From Takakia lepidozioides (lineage: Eukaryota; Streptophyta; Takakiopsida; Takakiales; Takakiaceae): a stretch of DNA of 64,000 nucleotides. A program made the position numbers and the translations under genes. The notes below the pieces were generated by a model. The model was not told where the DNA came from, did not search any database, and was given only the letters and a program-made list of their open reading frames with translations. The stretch is taken from assembly GCA_030704615.1 (NCBI GenBank), contig CM060733.1, positions 7,006,001 through 7,070,000 on the forward strand, written 5' to 3'. Shown in pieces: positions 40,832 to 52,801 of the stretch (the first letter of the stretch is position 1; every line of letters begins with the position of its first letter).

Positions 40832-43777
40832 CTAAAGAGAAGATTGCTCCTTTTGCTCAACCCCATCCCTACCATCTTGGAGACGCTTGGCCATTGAGTA
40901 CAGGTTTGCATGCACTTCGTCGAAGTGTGGGTTGGTGGCCTGCGCCACTGTATCCATCCATGTTGTGATTTTCTCCCTAGATCCAAGCAGATCTTCCTGT
41001 TCCTTCCTATTGAGCCACTGCGCACCCAAAACCCACGTCAAGAACTGTGAACGACTTTCCTCTTGGATGCCAAATACAGCCTCCAGGAGCAGGTTACATA
41101 TTCTTGTGAGTATCAAGGAGCCTCCATACAAAAGCATTAAATAGCCACAAATGAAGCATTGATCTTACCTTGGTTGAAAGAGTCCAAAAAAGCATCAAAA
41201 TATAAAATATACAAACAAAAGACAGACGAGAAAACCGAGAGGACAGAGGTGAGAAAGGAGAAGAAATGGCAAGCACGTGAAGAGAAGAAGACAAGCCCCG
41301 TAGAGGCAAGAGACAAATGTTTGGAAGAATCTGTGGCAACCCTACCTATAATTTTTTCTTGTCAGCCAGAGAGAAGTGTTTAATTACAAATTGCAGTGGG
41401 AGTTGGATAATGAATGAGCAAAGGCCTGCTGGTGACTGAGATTATGGCCTTACCTGCAGTTTGCTTATGGTACTCGTATCTGGTCACTTGATGGTCAGCA
41501 CTCATGCATACTTTTGCTTTTCAGACAATCTTGCATGCCCGGTAAACAGAGAGTTTGAGGATGTATCAGTACCAGCAGTTGCTTGATCTCGCAGACAAGA
41601 CTCAAATCAGCTATGGACACCTCCTCTCCATTCTCCAGGAATTTGCCAGGTCCCTGTAGGAGCGTTGTCTCCAGCTGGTCAAGGGCCTGCTTCAGCGATT
41701 CCTCGCATTCTGCCGCCACCTTTTCATTTGCCTCAGGATAAACTTCCGTGCCCAAACCAAACTTGGCAATCACACGGTGTACTACCAGTAAAACTGCAAA
41801 ACCCCCACCAGCCTACAAAGTGAGGTCCAATTTCAAACCCCACGAGTAAAGACAATCACGCAAGTAAGAAATACACAGATACCACAATTGTACTACATTA
41901 TATTGCACATTGTTGAACAATGGAGTTCTAAATCAAATCGGAAATTTTAATCTTTTCAGTCAGTCTGAAGTGAACCATTCAAAAGAGACCTTGAGGATAC
42001 AGTCACAAGAATCTGTCAGGTGACATTGTACAAGCATGCCATAGGGAGAAGCAGATGGGTGTCAAGTAATAGCTGTCTCATACATGCATTTCGACGGAGA
42101 TTTAAGTGATGCCAATCTAGAACACTATCAATAAGTGCCCGTCTTTTCGGATCTTTTGGGTACCTGAAACCCTCATTCCCTCCCCTACATGTAATTAAAA
42201 GTATTCTTCAAGCAACAATGGAGAGTGACATCTACTACACACCAGTTTTGGATCTTACAAGGCAGCCCAATCATGTCCTGCTGCCACTGTAAGGCAATTC
42301 CTGGCATGAACAGAGTGCATAATTTTAGGATATGTGAAGAAACCCTAGCAGTGCATACTTCGATCCATAAAGAAAAAGTGGGACACCATTTAACCTTGAA
42401 TGGCAGGGCGCAAGCCTCCGAATCCATTCTTTAGTAGCCTAGGGTTGGTTTGTCAGTGACTAAGGGATCTTCCATCACCACAATGTTCAGAGTTCAACTT
42501 TCAGTTTGGCTCACCAATGGTCAGCTACATTGCGTGTCGTTGCCAAATATCGCAGAATGGCATGGCTGCACAACACATAAGACATCATAAGATGCTCAGT
42601 AATGTCACTTATGGTATCCCTTGAAGGTCCTCAATAAACATCACCATCAGGACTTGAAGATCTTTACTTGGATTGCAGAAGAAATAAGAAATAACGAACT
42701 TCAAACTTGAAACAGAGCTTACCTCTCAGAAAGCTTGAAACCGCCATCGTCAATGCTGGGAACCTTACCCATGGGGTTGATTTCTACCACCACCAAGCAG
42801 GCACTGTTAGCACGTAAGTTATTACGCACCAGTCCAGCTGACTCGGACAATATAACGTATCACAATAAAAGCTTAAACTCAAGACAGAACAAGAAATCAG
42901 ACCATAAAATTAGGGAAGTCAGAAACGTCAAGGAGTGAGGCCGAGACATCCATTACTGCACCTGTAATCTTGTCACCGCATGGTTGTCAAGAGTATGGCA
43001 TAGGCCTCTACTACCACGTTAAAGTTCCTTATGAACACTGTGATAGGCAGAGACTACTCATGCACAGTGACCAGAGAGTCTAACATGGTAAGATACTGTA
43101 CTACGCTCCTGACAGCCATTATGAAACATTTAGATTCTTCACATCATCCCCACCAGTATCAAAATATAAGAAGACAGGGAGCAGAGCCGGTATACTCACT
43201 CCTGTACTCAGCTGTTCTCGTTTCCCCTTTAGCAACTTCGACCTTCACTTCTTGAGCCTCAATCTTGTTGACCCTGCCAAGGCCAACCCTCCCATCAGGA
43301 CGAAATGATTGTCCTCCTCCTTCAATGCTACACTCAAGTCCACCACTAAACAGACTTCAATGAATCAAATGCGTGAACTTCACCTGTACAGACTTACGTA
43401 CTCAGCTCTTGCTTGGTTTTCCAGCAAATTTGGAGGTCAAATTATCACCGTGAAGCTTCAAATGAGAAATATGTCCTACTTACTTCAAGGGGTATAGCTT
43501 GAATACCTTGGCAACAACATAGTAACGGCATTATTTGGTAACTTGCAGGTTCTAAATTCTGTCAAGATTTCTCATGGGATCACTTAGATGGAAGATTACG
43601 CCGTGCGAATCCACCGCAAGATTGATGATCGAGGAGAGTAGACATGAGGAGGATAGAGACCCAGAGAAATCTAGAAAAGTAGGCTAATTACCTGCAGAAG
43701 ATGACAATGGCTCGAGCGGGCTGCGACAGCAGATCCACGTACAGCTTCAATTTGCTGCCTGCCGCCTCCTCCGCCAT
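40832..43777 (-). CDS. Theta-class glutathione S-transferase, seven exons, 273 aa
   Basis: GSTs conjugate or reduce with glutathione; theta enzymes use a serine. Exons: 43777-43692, 43273-43200, 42783-42723, 42565-42515, 42163-42084, 41793-41573, 41080-40832, all with GT donors and consistent phase. The N-terminal thioredoxin-like fold gives KLKLYVDLLSQPARAIVIFC (putative catalytic Ser18 in LSQP), INPMGKVPSIDDGGFKLSES and HAILRYLA. The helical C-domain gives SVLDWHHLNLRRNA, LDQLETTLLQGPGKFLENGE, SIADLSLVCEI and ATNPHFDEVHANLYSM. The last exon's acceptor (GGAG|GCTG) is weak and should be checked. A LINE tail sits about 170 bp upstream of the start. Confidence 0.9.
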
Positions 43778-43944
43778 CGTGAAGAGACTCCTACCTCCAC
43801 AAGCTCTCTTTCTCGCTCTCGGACCTCCGTCTCCTCCCTCTCAAACTCTCTCTGATTCCGGACGCCTCTACGACCGTGTGACTACTGGACGTAGATAAAT
43901 CTACCTTCTCAAGCTCTCCCTTTCCGTCTCTATCTACACATATA

Positions 43945-43992
43945 TGTCAATGGCAACAAGGCTACGGCAAACAACGTCTTCTGAGTACATTC
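43945..43992 (+). mobile_element. LINE 3' tail fragment upstream of the GST gene
   Basis: GTCAATGGCAACAAGGCTACGGCAAACAACG and TCTTCTGAGTACATT match the last 45 bases of the LINE at 23010-23052. It is the shortest relic of the family in the window and lies in the 5' flank of the minus-strand GST gene. Confidence 0.8.
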
Positions 43993-44940
43993 TACACATT
44001 GTATGTGTAATCTACTAATTATTACAAATAAGGGCCCCAGTTTGTGTGGGCAGACAACATCTGTGTATCTAATTCACAAACTAGGCAGGAAAGCCGTCAT
44101 GTAGTTGCTCAGCTCGTAAGGAACTGATTGCTGTCGTCACTCCGACTGATGAGACCAGGAACCCACCATGCTGCATCAGCGGCGCGCAATCCCCCAGCGC
44201 TTCCTTCGATCACTAAGTCGTTTGACAGGTGGCGGCGCCCATCAGCCAGCCGCCCACGCCCCTTCTTCTCTGCAAGGTGGCCTGCCCATCTGTGCACAAG
44301 AAAATCTGTATGGTACTAGAGGCCCGGTGAAAGGAAAGACGATGACCCAGGATTCAGGAGCAGGGGCTAATAACCTTGAGACATGTTATGTTTTCACTCA
44401 TCATCGTGCCTCAGACTTCCATGAACAGCCACTTTGAACGTGGCTCCCATCGAATTTCAGGAACCATAGCCTGTGGGAGCCACACTCTTGATACAGGAAA
44501 TTAGGCCTAGTTGGCTTGGCAGACTTGCCCTTCATGCCGATATCGCTCAGGACTGTACAGGTTTTCATAAGTATATTGTGCAGGTGTTACGTACTGTGTC
44601 TCTATCGAAGTTGACCTTTCTTAGGAATGCCTTCCTCTCGGTGCAGGCCCAGTGTATTAGTACCGAATGCTCATAGGAGGAAACTGGACCAAAGGCATGG
44701 TAGATGTAGTATTGATTTGCCATGGAGGACTGAAGAAGGTGCGTGGTGTTTCTGTAGTTGAAATTCTTCCTTCTACCCTGATAATTTAGGGTCTGAATTG
44801 AGTTGGCTGGCAACGGGAATACAGGTGTCTCTGGAGCTGGAAGGAAACGTGCTTTGCATTATCTTTGATGACGCCAAATTTGGAGGTGGCATGTAGTTCC
44901 TTGGAAACCCAATTTCATTTATGTTTCTCACTATGGCAAA
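43993..44940. other. Intergenic, no gene seen
   Basis: Overlapping short frames on both strands near 44128-44437 have no family features. No exons recognised. Confidence 0.5.
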
Positions 44941-45734
44941 AAGAGAAGGGGGGGGGGGGGGGCTTTTTTTTTTTTTTCGGGGCGACGCGAGCCGCGGCCC
45001 CACGCCCCGCGCTACATCGAGCTCGCGGCACTTTTTAGTGACGTCCGGGCGTCGCAATCCCCCGTTCTGACAACATTGCGACGCCCCGTCGTCGCAAGGT
45101 GGCATGAAGGGGGAAGGAGGGCCCTCGCTGCGACGGATTGTTTTTCTTGCGATGCAATCCAACAATTTTTTTTAAAAATTTTTGGACGTTGCGACGTCAA
45201 GCGTCACTGAGGGCGCCCAACGCCTCTGCGACGCTAGGCCGTCGCAACAGCATCACCAAAATGAGAGTTTGTTTTTTTTTTTTTTTGGGGTTGCGGCCCT
45301 CAACTTCATAAAAGCATCGGTGGGGGCGCCCTGCGTTGGGACGGCCAATGCTACGACGCGAGTGGGTCGCAATGGTGTTATAGTAAGTAAGCTTAGGTCA
45401 TCATAAAGACGTCGCTTGGGGCGCCTGGCGGTGGGGGGTGCAACAACGACGACAACGACACTGGGGCTGGGCACTAAGGCTGTGGAGGTTGCAACTCACA
45501 GGCGTCACAAAAGGGATTCCCTTAGAAAGAACTTGAAAAAAATCTTCATATATATATATATATTTAGATTGGTTTTATGATACACAGATGTAATATAGAT
45601 CTGCTAGTTAATCTATAATGCCTTAAAAAATGTTATAATGTGAAGATCTTAGGTTCAAGTATGCATTGCATGATATATTTAGAACAATGAACATATCGCC
45701 ATTACATAGAACCGGAGTCAATGATCAACAAGTT

Positions 45735-45765
<31 letters not shown>

Positions 45766-46010
45766 TTGAATCCCCCTTATATTGCGACGTTCGGGCGTCG
45801 CACTTTGCGACCCTCGGACGGTGCTAATTCTGCAATGCTAGGTAAGTTTTTTTTTTTTTTACAACGTTCGGACATCGCAAATCGCGGTTTCGTCTTTTTG
45901 GGACCCCATTGGTCGCAAATTTGCGACGGGCTTAAATTTGGTTCTTGCCCCCTGTTTTACGACGCCGTGACGTGGCTGCGGCGTCGAAGTCCAATCTGCC
46001 TAGTGGATAA
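44941..46010. mobile_element. CG-rich repetitive element with many GTCGCAA / TTGCGAC words
   Basis: From 44990 to 45980 the words GTCGCAA and GCGACG occur repeatedly on both strands in inverted arrangement (TTGCGACGCCCCGTCGTCGCAA at 45078; TTGCGACG and GTCGCA pairs at 45783-45798; GTCGCAAATTTGCGAC at 45911). Homopolymer G, T and A runs and an AT microsatellite (45547-45561) interrupt it. This looks like an element with palindromic subrepeats. Boundaries are not resolved. Confidence 0.45.
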
Positions 46011-48139
46011 CAGAGCTGGCAAATACATAGTGCCAAACCAAAGAGTTGTAACTGCACACATTTCTCGGGACATTTTGCCCAAGTAACAACGGCTACTGCA
46101 GTTTTCCAATGTAATTAGGTGCCGTACACAGGCTTGGCATTTTGCATAGGATCGCGGAGATGACTGAAGGAACTCGTGAAAGACACCCTATTTCTCAGGG
46201 GCAGCCAAAAGTTGAGAGGAGAAGACTTAATATAGATGTTGGTGGTGGCGCACAACCATCTCCTTCTATGACAAACCTAATGGCAGACAGCTCTTCGCGT
46301 GTTTCTTCAGTTTTTTCCACAGGTGCAGCAGTTTCTAGTCATGATCTTGTTGGGAAGGAGAACCTGGCTCTTGGGACGGAGGCACAAGCATATCTTTACT
46401 AATGGCCACTAAGTGATGCACTATGAAGGGGTGAACACAAAGGGTATCCGTGAAATCGGTCTTGCATTTTCAACAGTCGGTATAGAAGAGAAGGAAAGAG
46501 AGGGGGGTGGCCGAGCTCTGGGACCAATTCTGAAGTGCCAGGGTAAGGGAGGATGTTTGGGATAGCTGAGTAGTAGGTGCGCACCTTATGTTGTGAAGTT
46601 AGTTCATGAAGCTTCAGGATTAAACACGTTGGTTCACCAGCCTCACAGAAAGACAGTGTGATGGGGGATGCTCTGCACAAGGGCACAAATTTTAGGCCTT
46701 GAATCCAGCCTACTTTGCTTCTCTCAACTTGGTAGTGAGTAGTGTAAGCATTTGAAATCCTTTTCTGTGAGCCAGTGTGTTTCCTACTCCCCTCACATCA
46801 TTGCTGTGATAAAGAGCTTCAGAAAACCTGCGACCAGATTTACTAGGCCCCTTCAACAGCACTGCATTCTCCTCTCCTTTTGTACCCCTTCCCCTTTCTC
46901 TCATCCTCTGCTCCATGACAGGACCTGTCAGCAGAAGGGAAGCAAAGCAGCCATAAACATATTGCCAGAAGCCCTAACCCTTCATCATCTTCCAACACCC
47001 CAAGCAAGTCACAGCTTTTCGCATTTTCTCAAGCTTGTTTAATAGAGGGACAAGGGCAGTAGTGAGTTCTATTCCATGCCTCTCGTTAGGACTCATGCTT
47101 CGACTAGCCTGTTTGCCATCTCTAGAGTAGACGCCCTCAAGCCCCCTCAGTACCACATCTTCATCACAGACTCGGAGTAAATTTGTGCCAAGCCTCTGCT
47201 TATGACGAAGCAGCCTTTTGACAAAAGATAAACAAAGGGACTTCACTCTAGGGTTTTGGATGAGGCCAGCCCAGGGCTTCAAGTTTGTCTTTTGATGAAG
47301 ATTCACATTTCCACAAACCTTTGAGCAATTTATATGCTGCAAAGTTTGGTTGGCTGATACTCTCAAAACTGGACTGAGAACATGGTAGCCTGCAGCCTGG
47401 TAATGTCAGGTTCAGTAGTTAGATTAAACTTGTCTCTCTACCCCTGAATTCATGAATCACTGAATGTCTAAGTTAGCACCCGAACTGTGGTAAGGGTGTG
47501 AAGCTTCTTATCACCACTTCCTGTGTGTTGACAATTAATCAGACCTCTCCTCTTCGTGATGCTATGTGACTTCTAAAACCCTCAGCTACGTCAGAAGACA
47601 ATACCAAGCTACATCGGAAACTCAGTTGTAACCACCAATCAGGGTCTACACAAAATACATTCCAGCATCAACACTTTCCATAATGGACTAGTATCATTTC
47701 CATGTCTCTAGGATTTCTCTGTCTCATGAATACCCTTCCTGAAGATTGTAAACACTTTCGGGAAAGTCATCGACGTGCGCTACACAAAACTCACCCACCC
47801 GGAACAAGGAAGAACAAATGTCCATGCATAGGTGGTAGTATACGACGTGAATAACGTTTCCGGTTGAAGCCATGTTACCAAGTATCAAAAACCAAAACCA
47901 TACGAACGACTGAGGCAAAACAGGGGCCACCGTGTTCACAAATCCCGCCCTGAAGGCTACCAGCCAAATAAGAAATTCTAGCCTTCTTCACAGCTCTGAC
48001 TAGAGGCGGCACTTTCAGAAAACCTCTTTCCCATACGCAGGGAACAAGCGTGGCAGCGGAATACGTCATGTTCGTGCCCAAACCCATCTCAAAGGAAAAC
48101 ACCAGACCCCGGTATCGTCCAGCACTGCTTGCAGCCACC
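46011..48139. other. Intergenic, weak minus-strand frames, probably TOM5 3' region
   Basis: A plus-strand frame at 46142-46402 (TEGTRERHPISQGQPKVERR) and minus-strand frames at 47366-46974 and 47939-47724 have plausible composition but no recognised domain. They may be exons of unseen genes or chance frames. Confidence 0.35.
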
Positions 48140-48298
48140 TCAGACTGCCATCAAATCACCGAAGTTGCGCATGAGGAAAACCGCCCCTGCAAAAAGCGCC
48201 CCTGCTCGCAGCAACCTCAAGTGCGCAGCCAGCTTCTCCTCATCTCCGATCTCCGCTGCCCACTGCTTCTTCAATTTCTGAAAGGCAGTCGCAGCCAT
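48140..48298 (-). CDS. TOM5: TOM5, small subunit of the mitochondrial outer-membrane translocase (52 aa)
   Basis: TOM5 is a single-span protein of the TOM complex that helps pass preproteins to the import pore. On the minus strand an ATG at 48298 opens 52 codons ending at TGA (48142-48140). The sequence begins MAATAFQKLKKQWAAEIGDE. It continues EKLAAHLRLLRAGALFAGAV, with a membrane helix and the C-terminal FLMRNFGDLMAV characteristic of plant TOM5. Length matches plant homologues. It has no intron in the coding part. Confidence 0.88.
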   Translation of the reverse strand: MAATAFQKLKKQWAAEIGDEEKLAAHLRLLRAGALFAGAVFLMRNFGDLMAV

Positions 48299-49312
48299 GC
48301 CTGCCGGATTGCACCAACTCCCTCTTCGTCTTCCTGCTTGCGCCGCAGCCTCCCCTCTTCCTCCCTTCCCTCTCTCTCGTCTCTCTCCCCTCCCCTCTCA
48401 GACCGACCGTGCCTCCGCACCGTCCGTCCGACCTCAACGATACCGTCCAGTTTCCGCCGAGAGAGCCATGTTCTCGTTCGTCAACTGAGGCCACAATTAC
48501 GTGACCTCTAAGACTGGGCCAGCGGCGTGGCGGCCAATGACGGTGCCTGGACCCCTGCAAGTTTGGCCGCCACGCCCCCTTTCACCCCCTCACCCACCTC
48601 TCGGCGCACTCCATGTGTCCGAGAATTTTTCTCTGACACCATTTGACTACTACGCCCCCGTAATTTAAAATTGACCTCCAAAAGTTAATATGTTACCTAC
48701 CGCGCGCACTGTTTGCCCCCTACGTGGTTCGGGGCTCAAATCCTTCTACCTTGTCATGTGTGCTATGACATGGCTCATAAGGGTTATTGTTCCCCTCCTT
48801 ATATATCTCTAAATATATTGGAAGCTGCACTGAGCAGCGGCCCGCCGGGCCCGCGCCACTGCGCCACTGTGCATGTATATATATAATTAGGTTAATTTAT
48901 TTAAAAAAAATCGCAAGCCTCGCGAGAAACGTAAGTTGCATGCTACCGCAGGATGGATGGATGGATGAATTGGATGGATGAATTCTAGTTGTTGATGACT
49001 CAGTTTACATTTATGATCCTACGTATAAAGTAGAGCAGGTACCATGCTTATACGGATATGTATACGCAGTAGTCAAACGTTTACATTTTACATAGCGGTT
49101 ACACGATTTTCTCAGCTTCGGCATCCCTAACTTCAGGTCTGGCAGGGGAACCGAGCCTATACCGAGCCTGAAGCTGAGCATGAGTGGTAGGTCTCGTGGT
49201 TAGGAAGCGGTTAAGGCGGGGTGCAGTTACCACGAGGATAGTTACCAGGGATAGTTTATCTCCGAAAAACCCTGTCTTCCTCGTCTTCTCGCTCTTCTTC
49301 TGTCTCCGTCTC
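48299..49312. other. TOM5 5' flank and intergenic region
   Basis: The stretch 48300-48480 is CT-rich and is likely TOM5 leader and promoter. A (GGAT)-type word cluster lies at 48951-48985. From about 49200 the leader exon of the next gene begins, ending at a GTAAGT donor (49313). Confidence 0.5.
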
Positions 49313-50282
49313 TGTAAGTAATCTTGCGGTGTTGGATTGTACAGAAAGAGAGAGATCCAAGAGGGAATGTGGCTTCAAAGTGCGTTGGGAGATATGTATC
49401 ATTCTTTCTCTGTGCGTGGTATGGTTTGGGGGATGGTTTCTTTTGCATTTGTACATGCTTCTCCCAAAACCCTGCGCTCTATTTCTGTGGCGGATTCTTA
49501 CAGATTAGTAACAATTTGTTGAGGTGTTTGAATCTGTGGTTTGCAGAGGTGCTTCCTGCTGGAAATTCATGAAGGATCTGGAAAGAAGGGATTTTGTAGA
49601 AGCCGTGACATTCTTTAATCAACTCTAGTATGCACCTTAATCTTATTATTGTGTCTGCGGAGGGTAAGAGATAGAATTTTGGCTTCTCTCTCGCTCTCTG
49701 GCGGTGGGTAGGTTGCAGATGGCCCGTGGAAAGACTGAGCTCGGAGCCTCAGCAACAAGAAATGCTGCGGGCAATGGCGGTGTAGATTATGTGGAATGCT
49801 TTCCATTGAACAAGGCAATGGAGGCGCTGCATGTGCAGCCGTCCTTCATGAGCGAGAGTGCGATAAACTTGAACATGCCTAAGAAGATGATGTCCGAGGC
49901 AATCAGAGCAGAACTCGCTCAACTAGAAGCTGACTTGGAAGACACGATTGTAGATTTGATCCTTGATGGGCAGTGGGAGATATTGCAGCCCAACTCTGGG
50001 AAATCTGTTGTGTTGGGGGACGGGAAATCTTTGTCCTTGGCGTATCGTGTTGAACCTGGATCTGCGTACCGAACCTGGGAATGGCACGGTCATGTTATGA
50101 TCTATGAGAATGGAGAGGGCTATGTGCCTGAGTACGTCTATGGCAATTACTTTGAGCCCTTGGACGAGGAAGATGAGTATGAAGGGGAAGATGAGTATGA
50201 AGAGATGAGCATGAGCCCATTGGTCGGGTTGGGTGGGATCATCAGCGGAGTAGAGAGAAGAGCTCCGTACAGAGGTCTATAG
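49313..50282 (+). CDS. Uncharacterised plant protein with acidic C-terminal tail, 187 aa, leader intron(s)
   Basis: The coding exon is 49719-50282. The ATG at 49719 directly follows a TTGCAG acceptor. A GTAAGT donor at 49313 suggests a 5' untranslated intron, perhaps two with a small exon near 49548-49628. The protein begins MARGKTELGASATRNAAGNG. It has a short helical segment rich in Glu and Leu (RAELAQLEADLEDTIVDLIL), then a beta-rich part with WEWHGHVMIYENGEGYVPEY. The tail is acidic, made of DEYEGEDEYEE. I do not recognise the family. The clean frame and codon character make it a real gene. Confidence 0.72.
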
Positions 50283-51879
50283 CACGCTTCTCTGTGTGTT
50301 GTAGCTTGTAACCTCTCTTGATCGCCTCTCCTCATTTCTTAGAACATGCAATTCTTTGTAGGATGTTGACATCCAATGTGACCTGGAACCTGGTAGTAAA
50401 GACACTTTTACATTGTAGGGACCAATGTCTCGTTGCCCCCTTCTGCGCTTGAATCTGTCATGTGCGATCTGTAAAGTGTAATAATCTTGAGACACGGCGA
50501 GGGGCTATGGATCGCTGATCTGCGGTGTTTGAGTTGCAGATTGGTGCATCGTCCCATGGACGACCTAATAGCTGATATAAACGTTGGAGGGTATCAACTA
50601 TAGACATGTTCTCTTTTATGTGTCCAATTCTCGAACTGAGATGGATTCTGTCTTCCAAGCCTGTTAAAATCTCCTCTGCTGTAGCGGGTTGTATGACGGA
50701 TTCCCTGGCCTCCTGGCCCACCCCTATTTTTTATGGGATTTCCATCTCCTATCCACCTTCGAACATAATAATAGCCTTTCTGTAGGCAATTTCCGAATTG
50801 ATTTGCATGGTTTCCTTAGGACTTAACTTGTTGTGCCACTCTGCTAAGGTCAGCAGAGGTGGTGGAGGATTCCTTCATATCAGATTGCATTGATCAGAAC
50901 CTCGTTTGTGGATATGTTACTGCAGTTAGGGTATGTCAGATCAGGGTACTTGTTATACTGTGGCCATGGGCAGCTTTGTAAAGCCCTGACCAAGTTCTAT
51001 CTGGAGGAACTTCTCTCCCACGCGACTCAGTCTATGTCTGTTCTGTCTGGAGGGAGTCGACTATGTCTTTATCCTACATCCTTTCAGCTTTGAATTCTCT
51101 ATGTTCTGAACCAGCAGTGATGAGAATTGAAGTGGAGGTGTCAGCCTTATCTGGTCGATGGGACTGTCCATGACCTTCTTAAGTAGGAGAGTCACTCTAC
51201 GGTAGATAAATTAGGGGAATGAGGTGGCTGCAGTGGAAGAGTGCGTTGTGTTGATTGCTCGTACTATCATGTTTGTGCAAGTCGCAAAATTGAAGAAGTG
51301 CAACTTTGGGAGCTTCTGCAAAATTGAAGAAGATTCTATATACAGCCTCCCTTCCCCTGTAACCATCAACCGAAGAGTCGGTCAGGTAGCTTGAGTCAAA
51401 GAGCAGATAGTAGTATCTTGTTGGTCATGTCGCAATCATAGTTACTGGTCTCGGTGTTTGGCTCTTGCACAATTAAAACTCCAGGGGAACTGTTTGCCAG
51501 AAGAAAAGCATTTCTGGGCTGAAAGACAGAGATGCAGTGAACCGATTCATATATGTGAAAGAAAGTTGTGTATGGGACAGAATTGCGTGCTTTGTCAATA
51601 ATCCAATCTTGTCTCTGATGTGTTTGTAACCATCCCCTGCCTGGAGAGCCTCGGAGAAACCCTTATTTCTTTCATCTAGTAGATGATTTGAGGCACGAAC
51701 TATACAGGTCCCCCACACTCCAACATGATGGCATTTTGTCTCTGCCTCAAGCAAGCACAGTACCTGCCAGGAAGGTGATAATGCTTCAGTGTTGATACTT
51801 GGCCATAACCTTGCCCTCCATCAAACCTGTGCCCAAACAAACAAACAAGCAAACAAACATACATGTCTGTACCACCACA
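50283..51879. other. 3' flank and intergenic, no gene seen
   Basis: Minus-strand frames at 50495-50277 and 50721-50458 are unsupported. No repeat or exon pattern recognised. Confidence 0.5.
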
Positions 51880-52404
51880 CCAATTCTGGACTCTTATTAC
51901 TTGACCAAGAAACAGTTGCACTGAGAGTGCCAGAGTCTTCTTACAAGTCTTTTTTGCACCGTTCTGTCGGACGGGACATGACGTGGCAAAGTAGTACCTT
52001 CTTTCTTATGTTCGCGAGGGCAAGCAGGATGCTCTTCGAGCTCTGCAGTTTGTGAGCATGGCCGCATCTGGATTCCCAGTGTCTTCTAAGCAGCTTGTTG
52101 CCACCATTCGGGTACTTTTTTCCATCCCCCACATCATATTTCTCAGTTGGATCTAAGTTTTAGAGATGGAGATGTTCGATTGGCATCCTCTCCCAGCGCG
52201 GTTTCACCTCCCACCAAAATCTCGGGGCTGCGAATTGGTCCGTCGCTGGGTTGTGTTCTTTTCCCTGTTGGGTCCGAAGAAAGTTCGAATCATTTCGTTC
52301 TGACTGTTGGACGTGAATGTACCAGGGCCGGAAGACAGAAGTGGTCCAGTGTAGCTACGATGATTCGATCATGGTACGACAGATCATATTGCCAGTTCTG
52401 CTGA
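51880..52404 (+). pseudogene. Coding-like region of an unrecognised protein, probably broken
   Basis: Successive plus-strand frames give ETVALRVPESSYKSFLHRSV, then after a shift LLSYVREGKQDALRALQFVS and MAASGFPVSSKQLVATIR ending at a GT site (52112). After a TTCTCAG acceptor comes LDLSFRDGDVRLASSPSAVS, then ISGLRIGPSLGCVLFPVG. These look like real protein exons with one frameshift near 51980. I do not recognise the family. It could be a retrocopy or an eroded gene. Confidence 0.35.
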
Positions 52405-52715
52405 GTGATATTTCTCGCCAATTTGGTTTGTTGTGACAAAAATCAGGATCAAAGTTAAAGAGAGGTTGAAGATGCAAGTAACAAAATCTGAAATTGAGAG
52501 TAGAGGTATGTGCAGGCCAGGTGCACGAAAATAGGTACAGAGTGGCAGTGCAATTAAAATACACTCACTGACTGTCGTTCGGATCCTTGAGGGCATGTTG
52601 CCCACGGAATATTAACCTAATCAAAGCCGGTCGTGGCGCCTAGGCCGTACTTCCAGTGTGTTGTCAGTTCAGTTAATAGTCCTCCGACTGTTGTCAACTA
52701 GCAGCTATGGAAAAT

Positions 52716-52730
52716 TGAGAGGGAGAGGGA

Positions 52731-52796
<66 letters not shown>
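52716..52796. repeat. (GA)n microsatellite
   Basis: Eighty bases of GA dinucleotides, with GGGA variants at the left end. The Arg-Glu repeat frame over it is only a translation of the repeat. Confidence 0.97.

Positions 52797-52801
<5 letters not shown>

Noticed and set aside
48050-48511. 153-codon plus-strand frame
   Set aside because: It is the opposite strand of the TOM5 gene and its CT-rich leader; composition is Ser/Pro/Leu-biased.
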